This document shows positions 7,612 to 16,072 of a stretch of DNA of 60,773 bases, piece after piece (within the stretch, counting starts at the first letter, position 1; every line of letters begins with the position of its first letter). The position numbers were made by a program, and so were the translations under genes. The stretch covers positions 1-60,773 of the forward strand of contig CAZMNN010000011.1 of the NCBI GenBank assembly GCA_964567665.1. Reading direction: 5' to 3'. The notes under the pieces are model-generated. The model was not told the origin of the DNA, did not search any database, and saw only the letters and a list, made by a program, of their open reading frames with translations. The stretch comes from UBA1731 sp964567665 (GTDB taxonomy: Bacteria; Verrucomicrobiota; Kiritimatiellia; RFP12; UBA1067).

Positions 7612-10545
7612 ATGACAGTGAGCATGAGATCTGGTATTACGGCAACATTGACGGCACTTCTGTGCGCGTCGGCATCATACGCAATGAAACAAGGCGACAA
7701 CATCCACAACTTCACAGTACAGTCGGTCACAGAGCTTCCGGAGGTGCCGGGGCGGCTATGGCGGATGACCTATGCGAAAAACGGCGCGGATCTCGCGTGG
7801 CTTGAGCGTGAGGACGACAACAAGACGTTCGCGATTGCGTTCAAGACGGTTCCGGAGGACGATACGGGCGTCGCTCACATAATGGAGCATTCCGTTCTCT
7901 GCGGGTCGCGCAAGTACCCTGTGAAGGAGCCGTTCGTTGATCTGCTGAAAAGCTCCCTCGCCACATTCCTCAACGCGATGACGTATCCGGACAAGACCGT
8001 ATACCCGGTCGCCACTCGCAACAACGCCGATTTCCTCAATCTCATCGACGTATACATGGATGCCGTGCTGCATCCGCTGTCGATCGAAAACCGCATGGCG
8101 CTCGATCAGGAGGGATGGCACTACGAGTTCGACGACAGCGGAAAGCTCACAATGAACGGCGTCGTGTACTCGGAGATGAAGGGTGTGTTCTCCAATCCGG
8201 ATTCCGTCGCGTTCTGGGAGACGATGAAACTTCTCTTCCCGGACTGCTGCTATTCGAAAGAGTCCGGCGGCGATCCGAACCACATACCTGATTTGACGTT
8301 CGACGCCTACAAGGCGTTTCACGCAAGGTTCTACCACCCGTCCAATGCCCGCATATTCCTCGACGGCAAAGTCGACCTGGATGCGGTGCTGTCCCGACTT
8401 GATTCATTCCTCAAGGACTATGAACGTGTGGATGTCCGCGCCGACATCCCGTTCCAGGAGCCGGTGTCCGGGAACGCCACCGTCAAGTACGAAGTGGCCG
8501 AAGACGGCAAGGACAAGTACATTCTCGTCGATGGATGGGGCATCGGACGGTTTGACGACCGCGACAGGCGGCTTGCGTTCGCAGTGCTTTCAGATGCCCT
8601 TGTCGGATCTAATGAGGCGCCTCTCAAGAAGGCGCTTCTCGACAGGGGGCTGTGCGAGGATGTCGAGCTGGACGCCGAGGGGGTGCAGCAGATTGCGGCG
8701 ATGCTGACGATCCGCAACACGTCCAAGGACAAGGTCGCCGAATGCCGGAAGGTAGTGCGCGAGACGATGGAGAAGCTTGTGCGCGACGGCCTTGACCGCA
8801 GACGGCTTGAGGCTGTGCTGAACAAATGCGAGTTCCTTGCGCGGGAGAAGGATTCCGGAACATATCCACGCGGTCTGGCATTTATGTCCGCCGCGTACGA
8901 CTCCTGGCTGTACGGCGGCGATCCTGCGAACGGCTTCCGCTACCGGGAACTCTTCGATTCAATGCGGGAGAAGATACGTTCCGGCGAGTTCATGCGCTAC
9001 CTTCGTGAAATGCTGATAGACAATGCGCATCACGTGGAGCTTACGCTTGAGCCGTCTTCGACGCTTGGTGAAGAGCGCGCAAAGGCTCTTGAGGCAAAAC
9101 TTGCCGCAGTCATGGCGGGGTGGGACGAAGGGAAGATTTCAGAGGTCAAGTCCGCCGCCGCCAGGCTGAAGGAGTTCCAGAAATCAAAGGACAGCCCCGA
9201 AGCCACCGCAAAGCTGCCCGTGCTTTCGGTGAAGGACATTCCGCTGAAGGGCGAGGAGATGAGGCAGGAGATTGCGTCAGTCGGCGGACGGACTGTTCTG
9301 CGTCCGAAGGTGGGCGCTGACGGCATCTTCTACCTTGAGCTGCATTTCTCGCTTGCCGACATGACGGGCGATGAACTTGTCGCAATGCCGTTCTTCTCAT
9401 CTCTGCTCGGAGATGTCGCGACGGAGCGATTCAGCGCCCTTGAACTCAAGAGCGAGATGGACGCGAACCTCGGACGCTTCTCGGCAGGCGTTTCGGTGTA
9501 CGATGCGAAGGGGGCCGGCGCTCCGTATTTCACGGTGCAGATTGCGGCGCTTGAATCGAAACGGGCCGACGCTCTCCGCGTGGTGAAGGAGGTTCTGCTC
9601 GGCACGAAGTTCGACGATGCGAAAGCCGTTGACGATCTGCTCAAGCAGGTGCGCCAGGGCGTTGAGCTTAACGTCGCGAGTTCCGGCAACAAGTACGCGA
9701 TGCGCAGGGCCGGGGCGCGTCTTTCGCGGCAGAACGAGATGGATGAGATCCTGTCCGGGATTGCGCAGCTCCGCTGGCTGCAGAAAGCCAAGGTCGATCA
9801 GAAGCTGCTTGCGCAGTTTTCAGGATTCGCCAAGCGCGTGTTCACAAAGAGCCGCCTTACCGTATGCCTGACGGACAACATTCCGACGGAATATGCGGCG
9901 GAGGTTGTCGGGGCGTGGCCGGAGGGTGAAACGGTGAAGGCGGCGGAATGGAAGACCGTCCTTCCGTCGGTATCGGGCGGAGAGGGCTTCACCATTCCTG
10001 CGGAGGTGGCTTATGCCGGCGTGGCGGCGCGTCTGCCGGCCGGCACGGCCTACAGCGGTTCGCAGCTTGTGGCCGCCCGCATACTGTCGCTCGACTATCT
10101 GTGGAACGAAATTCGTGTGCTTGGCGGAGCCTACGGCATGGGACTTGCCGTGCGTCCCGATGGAGACGTGCAGTACATGACGTATCGCGATCCCAATCCG
10201 TCGCGTTCTCTCGCAAAGATTGCGGAGGCGGGCGCGGCGCTCAGGAGGTTCTGCGAGTCGAATGCCGACTTTGACAAGTACGTCGTTTCGGCGATCGGGA
10301 AGACGGAACCGTACCTTTCGCCGAGGCTTGAGACGCAGAGGGCATCCGAACTCTATCTTTCCGGGCGTACGCCTCAGGATCTGGAGAGGGTGAGGGCTGA
10401 GATATTGTCCACAAAGCGGGAGGATCTGCTTCGCTTCGCTGGAGTCCTTGAGGGGCTGTCCAAGGAACCGTCCGTGTGCATCGTGGGCGGGAAGAAGCCG
10501 TTGGAGGCCTGCGGTCTTGCGAAGACGGAAAGCGTGGCCGAGTGA
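7612..10545 (+). CDS. Exported M16C metallopeptidase (PreP/falcilysin-like)
   Basis: 977 residues. The inverted zinc motif HxxEH is at His89-Glu92-His93 (AHIMEHSVLCGS), and the third ligand is Glu188 in GVVYSEMKG; both match the presequence-protease branch of M16, a clamshell enzyme that degrades peptides. The length fits a two-half PreP-type molecule. A signal peptide (MTVSMRSGITATLTALLCASASYA) suggests the enzyme works outside the cytoplasm, unlike most bacterial PreP homologues. The second half (from about residue 520) carries the non-catalytic domains. ATG 7612 is supported by the -10 box; the in-frame upstream start would overlap the eno terminator. The deformylase gene follows after 55 nt. 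Confidence 0.9.
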   Translation: MTVSMRSGITATLTALLCASASYAMKQGDNIHNFTVQSVTELPEVPGRLWRMTYAKNGADLAWLEREDDNKTFAIAFKTVPEDDTGVAHIMEHSVLCGSRKYPVKEPFVDLLKSSLATFLNAMTYPDKTVYPVATRNNADFLNLIDVYMDAVLHPLSIENRMALDQEGWHYEFDDSGKLTMNGVVYSEMKGVFSNPDSVAFWETMKLLFPDCCYSKESGGDPNHIPDLTFDAYKAFHARFYHPSNARIFLDGKVDLDAVLSRLDSFLKDYERVDVRADIPFQEPVSGNATVKYEVAEDGKDKYILVDGWGIGRFDDRDRRLAFAVLSDALVGSNEAPLKKALLDRGLCEDVELDAEGVQQIAAMLTIRNTSKDKVAECRKVVRETMEKLVRDGLDRRRLEAVLNKCEFLAREKDSGTYPRGLAFMSAAYDSWLYGGDPANGFRYRELFDSMREKIRSGEFMRYLREMLIDNAHHVELTLEPSSTLGEERAKALEAKLAAVMAGWDEGKISEVKSAAARLKEFQKSKDSPEATAKLPVLSVKDIPLKGEEMRQEIASVGGRTVLRPKVGADGIFYLELHFSLADMTGDELVAMPFFSSLLGDVATERFSALELKSEMDANLGRFSAGVSVYDAKGAGAPYFTVQIAALESKRADALRVVKEVLLGTKFDDAKAVDDLLKQVRQGVELNVASSGNKYAMRRAGARLSRQNEMDEILSGIAQLRWLQKAKVDQKLLAQFSGFAKRVFTKSRLTVCLTDNIPTEYAAEVVGAWPEGETVKAAEWKTVLPSVSGGEGFTIPAEVAYAGVAARLPAGTAYSGSQLVAARILSLDYLWNEIRVLGGAYGMGLAVRPDGDVQYMTYRDPNPSRSLAKIAEAGAALRRFCESNADFDKYVVSAIGKTEPYLSPRLETQRASELYLSGRTPQDLERVRAEILSTKREDLLRFAGVLEGLSKEPSVCIVGGKKPLEACGLAKTESVAE

Positions 10546-10600
10546 AGCCGTCGGCACGGGGCGCGAAATATAGACATTTGTTTACGCAACGGATGGAGAC

Positions 10601-11128
10601 ATGATACTTCCAATAGAAAAATACGGCAGCGAAAAGCTGCGTGTGAAGGCTCGCAAGGTGGCGGTGACGCCGGAGCTTGTGGCGCTCGCCGAAAGCATGC
10701 TTGAGACGATGTACAAGGCCAAGGGCGTCGGGCTTGCCGCAGAGCAGGTCGGCAGGGACGAGGCGCTTTGCGTGATAGACGTGCCGCTGAGCTGCGAGGA
10801 CGACGAGGAGACGAAGCTCTTCAACGCCGGAACGCAGCAGCCGCTTGTGCTCTTCAATCCGGAGATCGTGGCGACGTCCGGCGAGCAGACTGGACGTGAA
10901 GGGTGTCTGTCGCTTCCGAACGTCGGCGGTGACGTAACGCGTCCGGAGGAGGTTACGGTTCAGTATGTGGATTGCAGCGGCGTCCCGCAGATGGCAACGG
11001 TGCGCGGCTTCCTTGCGCGTGCCGTCTGCCACGAGACAGACCATTTGAAGGGCATACTGTACGTAGACCACATGGATGAGCGGTCTCGCGACAAGGTAAT
11101 CAAGAAACTCAAGAAGAACAGCAAGTGA
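10601..11128 (+). CDS. def: Peptide deformylase
   Basis: 175 residues. All three family motifs are present: GVGLAAEQVG (motif 1), EGCLSLP with metal ligand Cys102 (motif 2) and HETDH with His144, Glu145 and His148 (motif 3). The enzyme removes the formyl group from nascent protein N-termini using a bound metal ion. GGAG precedes ATG 10601 at close spacing. It lies between the M16 peptidase gene and argS, 24 nt before argS, so co-transcription with argS is likely. There is a slightly longer loop (SCEDDEETKLFNAGTQQ) than in E. coli Def, within family variation. Confidence 0.95.
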   Translation: MILPIEKYGSEKLRVKARKVAVTPELVALAESMLETMYKAKGVGLAAEQVGRDEALCVIDVPLSCEDDEETKLFNAGTQQPLVLFNPEIVATSGEQTGREGCLSLPNVGGDVTRPEEVTVQYVDCSGVPQMATVRGFLARAVCHETDHLKGILYVDHMDERSRDKVIKKLKKNSK

Positions 11129-11152
11129 CGGAGACGGCGGAACATCGCCGAA

Positions 11153-12826
11153 ATGCAGACCATGACGATTACAGAATGGCTTAAAGAGGGATTTGAAAAG
11201 GCTTTTCCGGGTACGGACATTCCGGAGATAAAGGTGGTGCCCGCCACCGATCCAAAGTTCGGCGACTACCAGTGCAACGATGCGCTCAAGATCGCGAAGA
11301 AGGCCGGATTCAGAAATCCGCGTGAGGCGGCGCAGAAGGTTGTGGAGTGCCTTTCGGACGAATACAAGGTGGAGGTTGCCGGGCCTGGGTTCCTTAATGT
11401 GACGATAACGTCCGGCTGGCTCGGAAATGCGCTTTCAGAACTTGAGGCGGATTCCAATTGCGGAATAGCCAAGGTAGGCGATGGGCGTAAGGTTGTGATC
11501 GACTATTCGTCGCCTAACGCCGCAAAGCAGATGCACATCGGACACATCAGATCCACTGTGATCGGCAATGCGATAGACCGGATGTACCGTGCGCTCGGAT
11601 ATGACGTGATAGCGGACAACCACCTTGGCGACTGGGGGACGCAGTTCGGCATTCTCATCAAGGGATATCGCGAATGTCTTACGCAGGATGAACGCGACAA
11701 CCTTGCCGTAGCGACGCTGGAGAAGTGCTATGTGGAGTCCTCCTCACGTGCAAAGACTGACGAAGCCTGGAAGACGGCGTGCCGCGAAGAGCTGGTGAAG
11801 CTGCAGCAGGGCGATCCTGATGATGTTGCGCTGTGGAAGAAATTCATCGAGATCTCGATAAACGAATTCAACAGGATGTACGCCAAGCTTGGCGTCAAGT
11901 TCGACACGTGGCGCGGTGAATCGTTCTACCGCGACATGATGGCTCCGGTAGTGGATAGGCTCGTGAAGATGGGGCTTGCGGAGGAGTCGGAGGGCGCACT
12001 TGTGGTCCGCTTCGAGGAAGAGGGGCTGCCTCTTGCGATCGTAAGGAAGTCCGATGGCGGATTCAACTACACGACTTCGGACATCGCTTGCGTAGAGAGC
12101 CGCATCAGGGACTACGATCCGGCAGAGATCATCTACGTGACGGACGACCGCCAGATACTCCACTTCAAGCAGTTCTTCATCATCTGCCGGAAGATGGGCA
12201 TGACGGCGAAGCTTGTCCATGTGCCGTTCGGACTGATGTCGTATCAGGGCAAGGCGATATCCACGCGTGAGGGCAACCTGATCAAGCTTGACGATCTGCT
12301 GGCCGAGGCTACTCGCCGGGCGTATGAGATCGTGAAGGATCGCGGTGGAGACGAGGCGCTTGCCGAGCAGATCGGGTTCGGTGCGGTGAAGTATGCGGAT
12401 CTCAGCCATGATCCCGGGACTGCGATCGATTTCAACTGGGACAAGGCGCTTGCGCTTGAGGGCAACTCCGGGCCGTATCTGCAGTACGCACACGCCCGCG
12501 TGTGTTCGCTCATGGAGAAGGCCGGCAATCCGGATGTCGCATCGTTCCGTTTCAACGTCGCATCGCAGTCCGAGAAGCTTCTTGCGCTGCAGCTGCTCAA
12601 GTTCGGGGACACCGTGCGCAAGGCGGCCGAGAACTACAAGCCTTCGCTCCTTGCGGACTACCTGTTCCAGACGGCGCAGATATACTCGTCGTTCTATCAG
12701 CAGAATCCGATACTGAAGAGCGAGCCGGAGGTGCGAGACGCGAGGCTTAAGCTGTGTGCTCTGTTCGGAAGGGTGCTTGCCAAGGGTCTTGATCTGCTCG
12801 GCATCGCCGCGCCAAAGCGCATCTGA
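11153..12826 (+). CDS. argS: Arginyl-tRNA synthetase
   Basis: 557 residues. Class I synthetase: the HIGH motif appears in SPNAAKQMHIGHIRSTVIG, the ArgRS phrase HLGDWGTQFG follows, and the position of KMSKS is taken by AISTREGN, the usual relaxed form in ArgRS. The N-terminal additional domain covers about residues 1-100 and the DALR anticodon-binding domain the last 120 or so (GPYLQYAHARVCS onward). It charges tRNA-Arg in the cytoplasm. Two ATGs, at 11153 and 11162, could start it; neither has a strong Shine-Dalgarno, and 11153 is taken as the first. It is last in the M16-def-argS run, followed by a hairpin and the tRNA-Ser gene. Confidence 0.95.
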   Translation: MQTMTITEWLKEGFEKAFPGTDIPEIKVVPATDPKFGDYQCNDALKIAKKAGFRNPREAAQKVVECLSDEYKVEVAGPGFLNVTITSGWLGNALSELEADSNCGIAKVGDGRKVVIDYSSPNAAKQMHIGHIRSTVIGNAIDRMYRALGYDVIADNHLGDWGTQFGILIKGYRECLTQDERDNLAVATLEKCYVESSSRAKTDEAWKTACREELVKLQQGDPDDVALWKKFIEISINEFNRMYAKLGVKFDTWRGESFYRDMMAPVVDRLVKMGLAEESEGALVVRFEEEGLPLAIVRKSDGGFNYTTSDIACVESRIRDYDPAEIIYVTDDRQILHFKQFFIICRKMGMTAKLVHVPFGLMSYQGKAISTREGNLIKLDDLLAEATRRAYEIVKDRGGDEALAEQIGFGAVKYADLSHDPGTAIDFNWDKALALEGNSGPYLQYAHARVCSLMEKAGNPDVASFRFNVASQSEKLLALQLLKFGDTVRKAAENYKPSLLADYLFQTAQIYSSFYQQNPILKSEPEVRDARLKLCALFGRVLAKGLDLLGIAAPKRI

Positions 12827-12848
12827 TCTGCGTGAGCAGTAGATATGA

Positions 12849-12874
12849 CACCCCGTTGCCATTCGGGCGGGGTG
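12849..12874 (+). terminator. GC-rich hairpin after argS
   Basis: CACCCCG pairs with CGGGGTG around a 12-nt loop, 23 nt after the argS stop. There is no clear T-run, so it may be a weak terminator or a 3'-end stabilising hairpin. Confidence 0.4.
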
Positions 12875-12895
12875 CTTGCATCGGTGGGGGTGTTT

Positions 12896-12904
12896 TGGTA
12901 TAAT
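12896..12904 (+). promoter_or_regulatory. Extended -10 box of the tRNA-Ser gene
   Basis: TGGTATAAT, 18 nt upstream of the mature tRNA 5' end. This is the same box seen before protein genes in this window, showing that it is a general housekeeping promoter element. Confidence 0.65.
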
Positions 12905-12922
12905 GTGCGCCGTTTTTTGTTT

Positions 12923-13012
12923 GGAGGGGTGTCCGAGTGGTCGATGGTGCAACCTTGGAAAGGTTGTGTGGGCGCAAGTCCACCGGGGGTTCGAATCCCC
13001 CCCCCTCCGCCA
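12923..13012 (+). tRNA. tRNA-Ser (anticodon GGA)
   Basis: 90 nt. The acceptor arms GGAGGGG and CCCCTCC pair perfectly, followed by discriminator G and an encoded CCA. The anticodon stem CAACC/GGTTG encloses loop TTGGAAA, so the anticodon is GGA and reads UCC and UCU. A long variable arm (GTGGGCGCAAGTCCAC) gives the class II shape typical of tRNA-Ser, and the T arm is GGGGG-TTCGAAT-CCCCC. Confidence 0.96.
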
Positions 13013-13186
13013 TCATCCTTTATGCGGCGTAGCTGCTGATTTGAATTGCACTTGTCTGAGGTAGGCATCTGCTTTGGTTGATTTTGGCGGAAACGCAGAT
13101 GTGTGTCACTTGTGAAGCTGTCATTCGGAAGATACACATCGTGGACAGGTGGCAATTGGATTTTGGTTTGATAATGGATGCCGATA

Positions 13187-13195
13187 TGGTATCAT
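13187..13195 (+). promoter_or_regulatory. Extended -10 box, 7 nt from the nitrilase-family start
   Basis: TGGTATCAT followed by 7 nt and ATG 13203; TTTGAT lies 17 nt further upstream as a possible -35. A leaderless mRNA is predicted. The rest of the 190-nt stretch after the tRNA shows no other recognisable feature. Confidence 0.6.
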
Positions 13196-13202
13196 TGTCG
13201 TC

Positions 13203-14255
13203 ATGAAAAGAATTATTTTGACTGTTTGTGCCGTGGTGTTCGCTCTTGTTGGCATCTGCGACGAGGTGTTTCCGCCGCCATGCGACCCCGTTCCTGTGAA
13301 GAAGCCGGTCAAGGTCGTCCGGAGGGAGATTACGGTATCGGTCATCGGATTGGCGCGTCCTGCGCTTCCGAAGGGGCGCAAGCCCACTGTCGCCGAATGT
13401 TTCCGCCACTGGAAGAGCGGAATGGACAAGGAGATCGCCAACAAACCTGATTTGATCGTTCTGCCGGAGGGCGTGGATTCATGGCTTGGCGCAACTCCAG
13501 CCGACAAGTTCGACTGGGTGAGACGGCGCGGCGATCTGCTGCTCAAGGAGTTTCAGCGCTATGCGAAGGAATACGGCGCATATCTTGTGTTCAACTCCTA
13601 TCGTCAGCGCAAGGACGGACGCTTTGCCAACGCCTCCTATCTCATAGACCGCGAAGGTGACGTGGTTGGCGTATACGACAAGGCATATCCGACGCCGGGG
13701 GAAATCCTCTGGAAGGAACTCCCGATCGTTCCGGGAGACCGTCCGGTGGTGGTAGACACCGATTTCGGGCGCGTTGGGTTCGCCGTATGCTTCGACCTCA
13801 ACTTCCGCGACCTGGTTGAAGCGTACAGGCGCGAAAAGCCAGACGTAATCTGCTTCTCCAGCGCCTATCACGGCGACTTCTGGCAGCGCGTATGGGCCTA
13901 CACCTGCCAAAGCTATTTCGTCGGAGCGACGCTTGGCGAACTCGCCAAGGATGTATGGGGCCCGTCCGGCGAGGCGATATTCCATTCGCAGGGATACTTC
14001 CGCACAGGGACTTTCCGCATCAACACCAACTACCGTGTATGCCATCTTGACGACAACTGGGGCGGACTGCAACGTGCCGTCGACAAGTACGGACAGAAGG
14101 TTGAGGTGCGCAATCCAGGAGCTGTCGGATGCGTGACGTTCCTCTCCAACGATCCGGCCGTCCCTGTCGACAACATCATCAAGGAGTTCGGTCTCATACT
14201 TTGGGATGACTACTACAGCCGCTCTGTCGAGCTTCGCGGCGGCGAAATCAAGTGA
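13203..14255 (+). CDS. Exported carbon-nitrogen hydrolase (nitrilase superfamily)
   Basis: 350 residues. A signal peptide (MKRIILTVCAVVFALVGIC) precedes a nitrilase-superfamily domain with the catalytic triad visible: Glu89 (VLPEGVD), Lys160 (VYDKAYPTPGE) and Cys196 (FAVCFDLNF). Members hydrolyse C-N bonds in amides, ureido compounds or nitriles; the substrate cannot be predicted. A secreted member is less usual than a cytoplasmic one. After the core domain it has about 90 extra residues, with GPSGEAIFHSQG closing the fold. ATG 13203 is fixed by the -10 box and by the signal peptide. The next gene starts at or just after its stop, so the two are probably one transcript. Confidence 0.86.
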   Translation: MKRIILTVCAVVFALVGICDEVFPPPCDPVPVKKPVKVVRREITVSVIGLARPALPKGRKPTVAECFRHWKSGMDKEIANKPDLIVLPEGVDSWLGATPADKFDWVRRRGDLLLKEFQRYAKEYGAYLVFNSYRQRKDGRFANASYLIDREGDVVGVYDKAYPTPGEILWKELPIVPGDRPVVVDTDFGRVGFAVCFDLNFRDLVEAYRREKPDVICFSSAYHGDFWQRVWAYTCQSYFVGATLGELAKDVWGPSGEAIFHSQGYFRTGTFRINTNYRVCHLDDNWGGLQRAVDKYGQKVEVRNPGAVGCVTFLSNDPAVPVDNIIKEFGLILWDDYYSRSVELRGGEIK

Positions 14256-14266
14256 ATCCTGTCCTC

Positions 14267-15316
14267 ATGAAGAGATGTGCCTTTCTGATGGGATGCATGC
14301 CGCTTCTTGCGGTTGGCGCAGCGTCGGCAGGATGTGCATCATCAAATGAAGTGAAGGGCGCATCGTTGACGTCGGCATCTGATTGGGGGGCATACATCGA
14401 TGCGCCGCCGTCGTATGCGGCGTTTCCGCGCAAAGTGGAAAAGGTCGGCGTGTACCGGTTCACAGAGTTTGACGTCGAGGAGTTCCGTCAGGCCAACGGC
14501 CCGTCCACGGAACAGCGTGTGATGATGGCGGTTCCGAAAGCCGGAGCAGAGCGACATCCGTTGCCGGCGGTTGTTGTCCCGTTCTACTTTCCGGAGGCGA
14601 CACTTGGATTCGATCCGAGAACAGGGAGTGCAGATTCTCCGCTCGCTCCATCATGGACGAACCTGACGTTCTACGCCGCCGTGTCGTACATGTCGGATCT
14701 CGCGAAACGCGGCTACGTGGCAATTTCGGCGGACGCCTACCACCTAACATACGACCCGGCAAATGCGCCAAAAGACCAGTGGGCGAAATGGGGACACGCG
14801 GGACGGAAACTTCTCGCAGACCATCCTGACTGGACCGGCATCGGAAAACTTGCGTTCGATACGCGGCTTCTCATCGACCTGCTCTGCGCAGATGCACGTG
14901 TAGACACCAACCGCATCGGAATCATCGGACATTCGCTCGGCGGCAAGATGGCTTTCTATGCGGGTTGCATCGATTCGCGCATAAAGGTGATTGTCGCAAG
15001 CGATTTCGGGATTCGCTGGGAGCAGTCCAACTGGCGCGATGTGTGGTACTGGGGCGAAAAACTTGACGAAGTTCGCGCCAAAGGCATGGATCATGCGGGG
15101 CTTCTCTCACTTTCTGGCGGCAAACCGTTCTGCCTGATAGCCGGACGCTACGATGATGCTTCAAGCGGTGCGCTCATGCGCAGTGCTTCCGGATATGAAC
15201 GCAACCCAGAAAGGCTGAAACTCGTGAATCACGCACAAGGACACCGGCCGCCGCCATCCGCAACAGAAATCGGCTACGTCTTTCTCGACAGCTACCTGAA
15301 GCGGAAAGCACCATAA
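14267..15316 (+). CDS. Lipoprotein alpha/beta hydrolase (dienelactone hydrolase-like)
   Basis: 349 residues from ATG 14267. The signal peptide ends in ASAGC, a possible lipobox. The hydrolase fold shows the nucleophile elbow GHSLGGKMAFY, Asp probably in GRYDDASSG, and His in NHAQGHRPP, in the order expected for dienelactone hydrolase/acetyl-xylan-esterase-like enzymes. A GTG at 14252 overlapping the nitrilase stop (GTGA) is an alternative, translationally coupled start and would add five residues; ATG gives the more normal signal-peptide n-region. It probably acts in the periplasm on an ester or lactone. It is co-transcribed with the nitrilase-family gene, which hints at linked substrates. 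Confidence 0.83.
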   Translation: MKRCAFLMGCMPLLAVGAASAGCASSNEVKGASLTSASDWGAYIDAPPSYAAFPRKVEKVGVYRFTEFDVEEFRQANGPSTEQRVMMAVPKAGAERHPLPAVVVPFYFPEATLGFDPRTGSADSPLAPSWTNLTFYAAVSYMSDLAKRGYVAISADAYHLTYDPANAPKDQWAKWGHAGRKLLADHPDWTGIGKLAFDTRLLIDLLCADARVDTNRIGIIGHSLGGKMAFYAGCIDSRIKVIVASDFGIRWEQSNWRDVWYWGEKLDEVRAKGMDHAGLLSLSGGKPFCLIAGRYDDASSGALMRSASGYERNPERLKLVNHAQGHRPPPSATEIGYVFLDSYLKRKAP

Positions 15317-15338
15317 TGGACAGCTTGTTGCAGACGGG

Positions 15339-15365
15339 TTGACCGTAGAAAAAAAAATGTATAAT
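15339..15365 (+). promoter_or_regulatory. Promoter of the large secreted-enzyme operon
   Basis: TTGACC at 15339, a 15-nt A-rich spacer and TATAAT at 15360-15365, preceded by TG without the usual extra base. It would give a leader of about 40 nt with GGAG shortly before ATG 15413. Genes then follow with gaps under 50 nt or with overlaps up to 29276, so this may drive about 14 kb. Confidence 0.5.
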
Positions 15366-15412
15366 CCTCGCAATTTGTTTTAAGGCATACTCTGTCCAAT
15401 TGGAGAGGCACT

Positions 15413-16057
15413 ATGAATAACGTTGCAGGAACTTTATGTGCGTCTGTGGCAGTCGCCCTGTGCGCCGTGGCCGGTGCGTCCGGTTCTGCGTCAACCAACG
15501 CGCTGATTTGCGTCAATCCTGCGGCATCGCTGTCGTGGAAGACTGTGACCGCCGCATCGTCGAATGTTGCGCTTGATTGGCCGACGGGTGCAGTCACTGC
15601 CGTCGTCAGCGTTGACGGAACGGAGGTCGCGACCAGTTCCGACGTGACGTCGGATTCCGTTGCGGTTCCGTTCTCGCTTCCGGGCGAAGCCACAGGTGAA
15701 CGGGTGATTGTGCTTGCCGTATCCTATCGGGACGCGGACGGCCAAGAACTTTCGTCGGCGTCCGCGTCGCTGGGGCTTGTCGCGGGAACGAAGAGCGGCG
15801 ATGCGGTCTGCGTCAAGGACGAGGCACGGCGTGGTCATTGGGCAAGGGCGTCAGTCAGGCGCCCTGTCGTTTTATTCCCGGAAGGCGTATCGGACGTGAC
15901 ATTGGGCGGCGAATCCATTTCGCCGTCGATGGGTGCGCCCGGCTGGCAGACGCTGGCGCTTTCCGGCGGTGGCGATATGCTCACCGCCGTCGTGGACGGC
16001 AAACCGTTTTCCATGTCCGTCGGCATACGCCGGGCGTTTATGATCACGGTCAAATAA
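15413..16057 (+). CDS. Exported protein of unknown function
   Basis: 214 residues. The signal peptide (MNNVAGTLCASVAVALCAVAGASG) is clear. The mature part is rich in Val, Ser, Ala and Thr and reads as beta-sandwich (alternating hydrophobic strands such as VTAVVSVDGTEVATSS and VIVLAVSYRDADG), but no family is recognisable. It has two Cys residues, at the mature N-terminus and near residue 140. It starts the secreted-enzyme operon and is followed after 15 nt by the first SUMF1-fold gene. An accessory or structural partner of the two SUMF1-fold proteins is possible, but nothing in its own sequence shows a function. Confidence 0.75.
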   Translation: MNNVAGTLCASVAVALCAVAGASGSASTNALICVNPAASLSWKTVTAASSNVALDWPTGAVTAVVSVDGTEVATSSDVTSDSVAVPFSLPGEATGERVIVLAVSYRDADGQELSSASASLGLVAGTKSGDAVCVKDEARRGHWARASVRRPVVLFPEGVSDVTLGGESISPSMGAPGWQTLALSGGGDMLTAVVDGKPFSMSVGIRRAFMITVK

Positions 16058-16072
16058 AAAGCGGAGGGACAC

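Noticed and set aside
12923..13200. tRNA-Ser as an integration site for a mobile element
   Set aside because: No repeat of the tRNA 3' end, integrase or accessory cargo follows; the next gene is an ordinary exported amidase with its own promoter.
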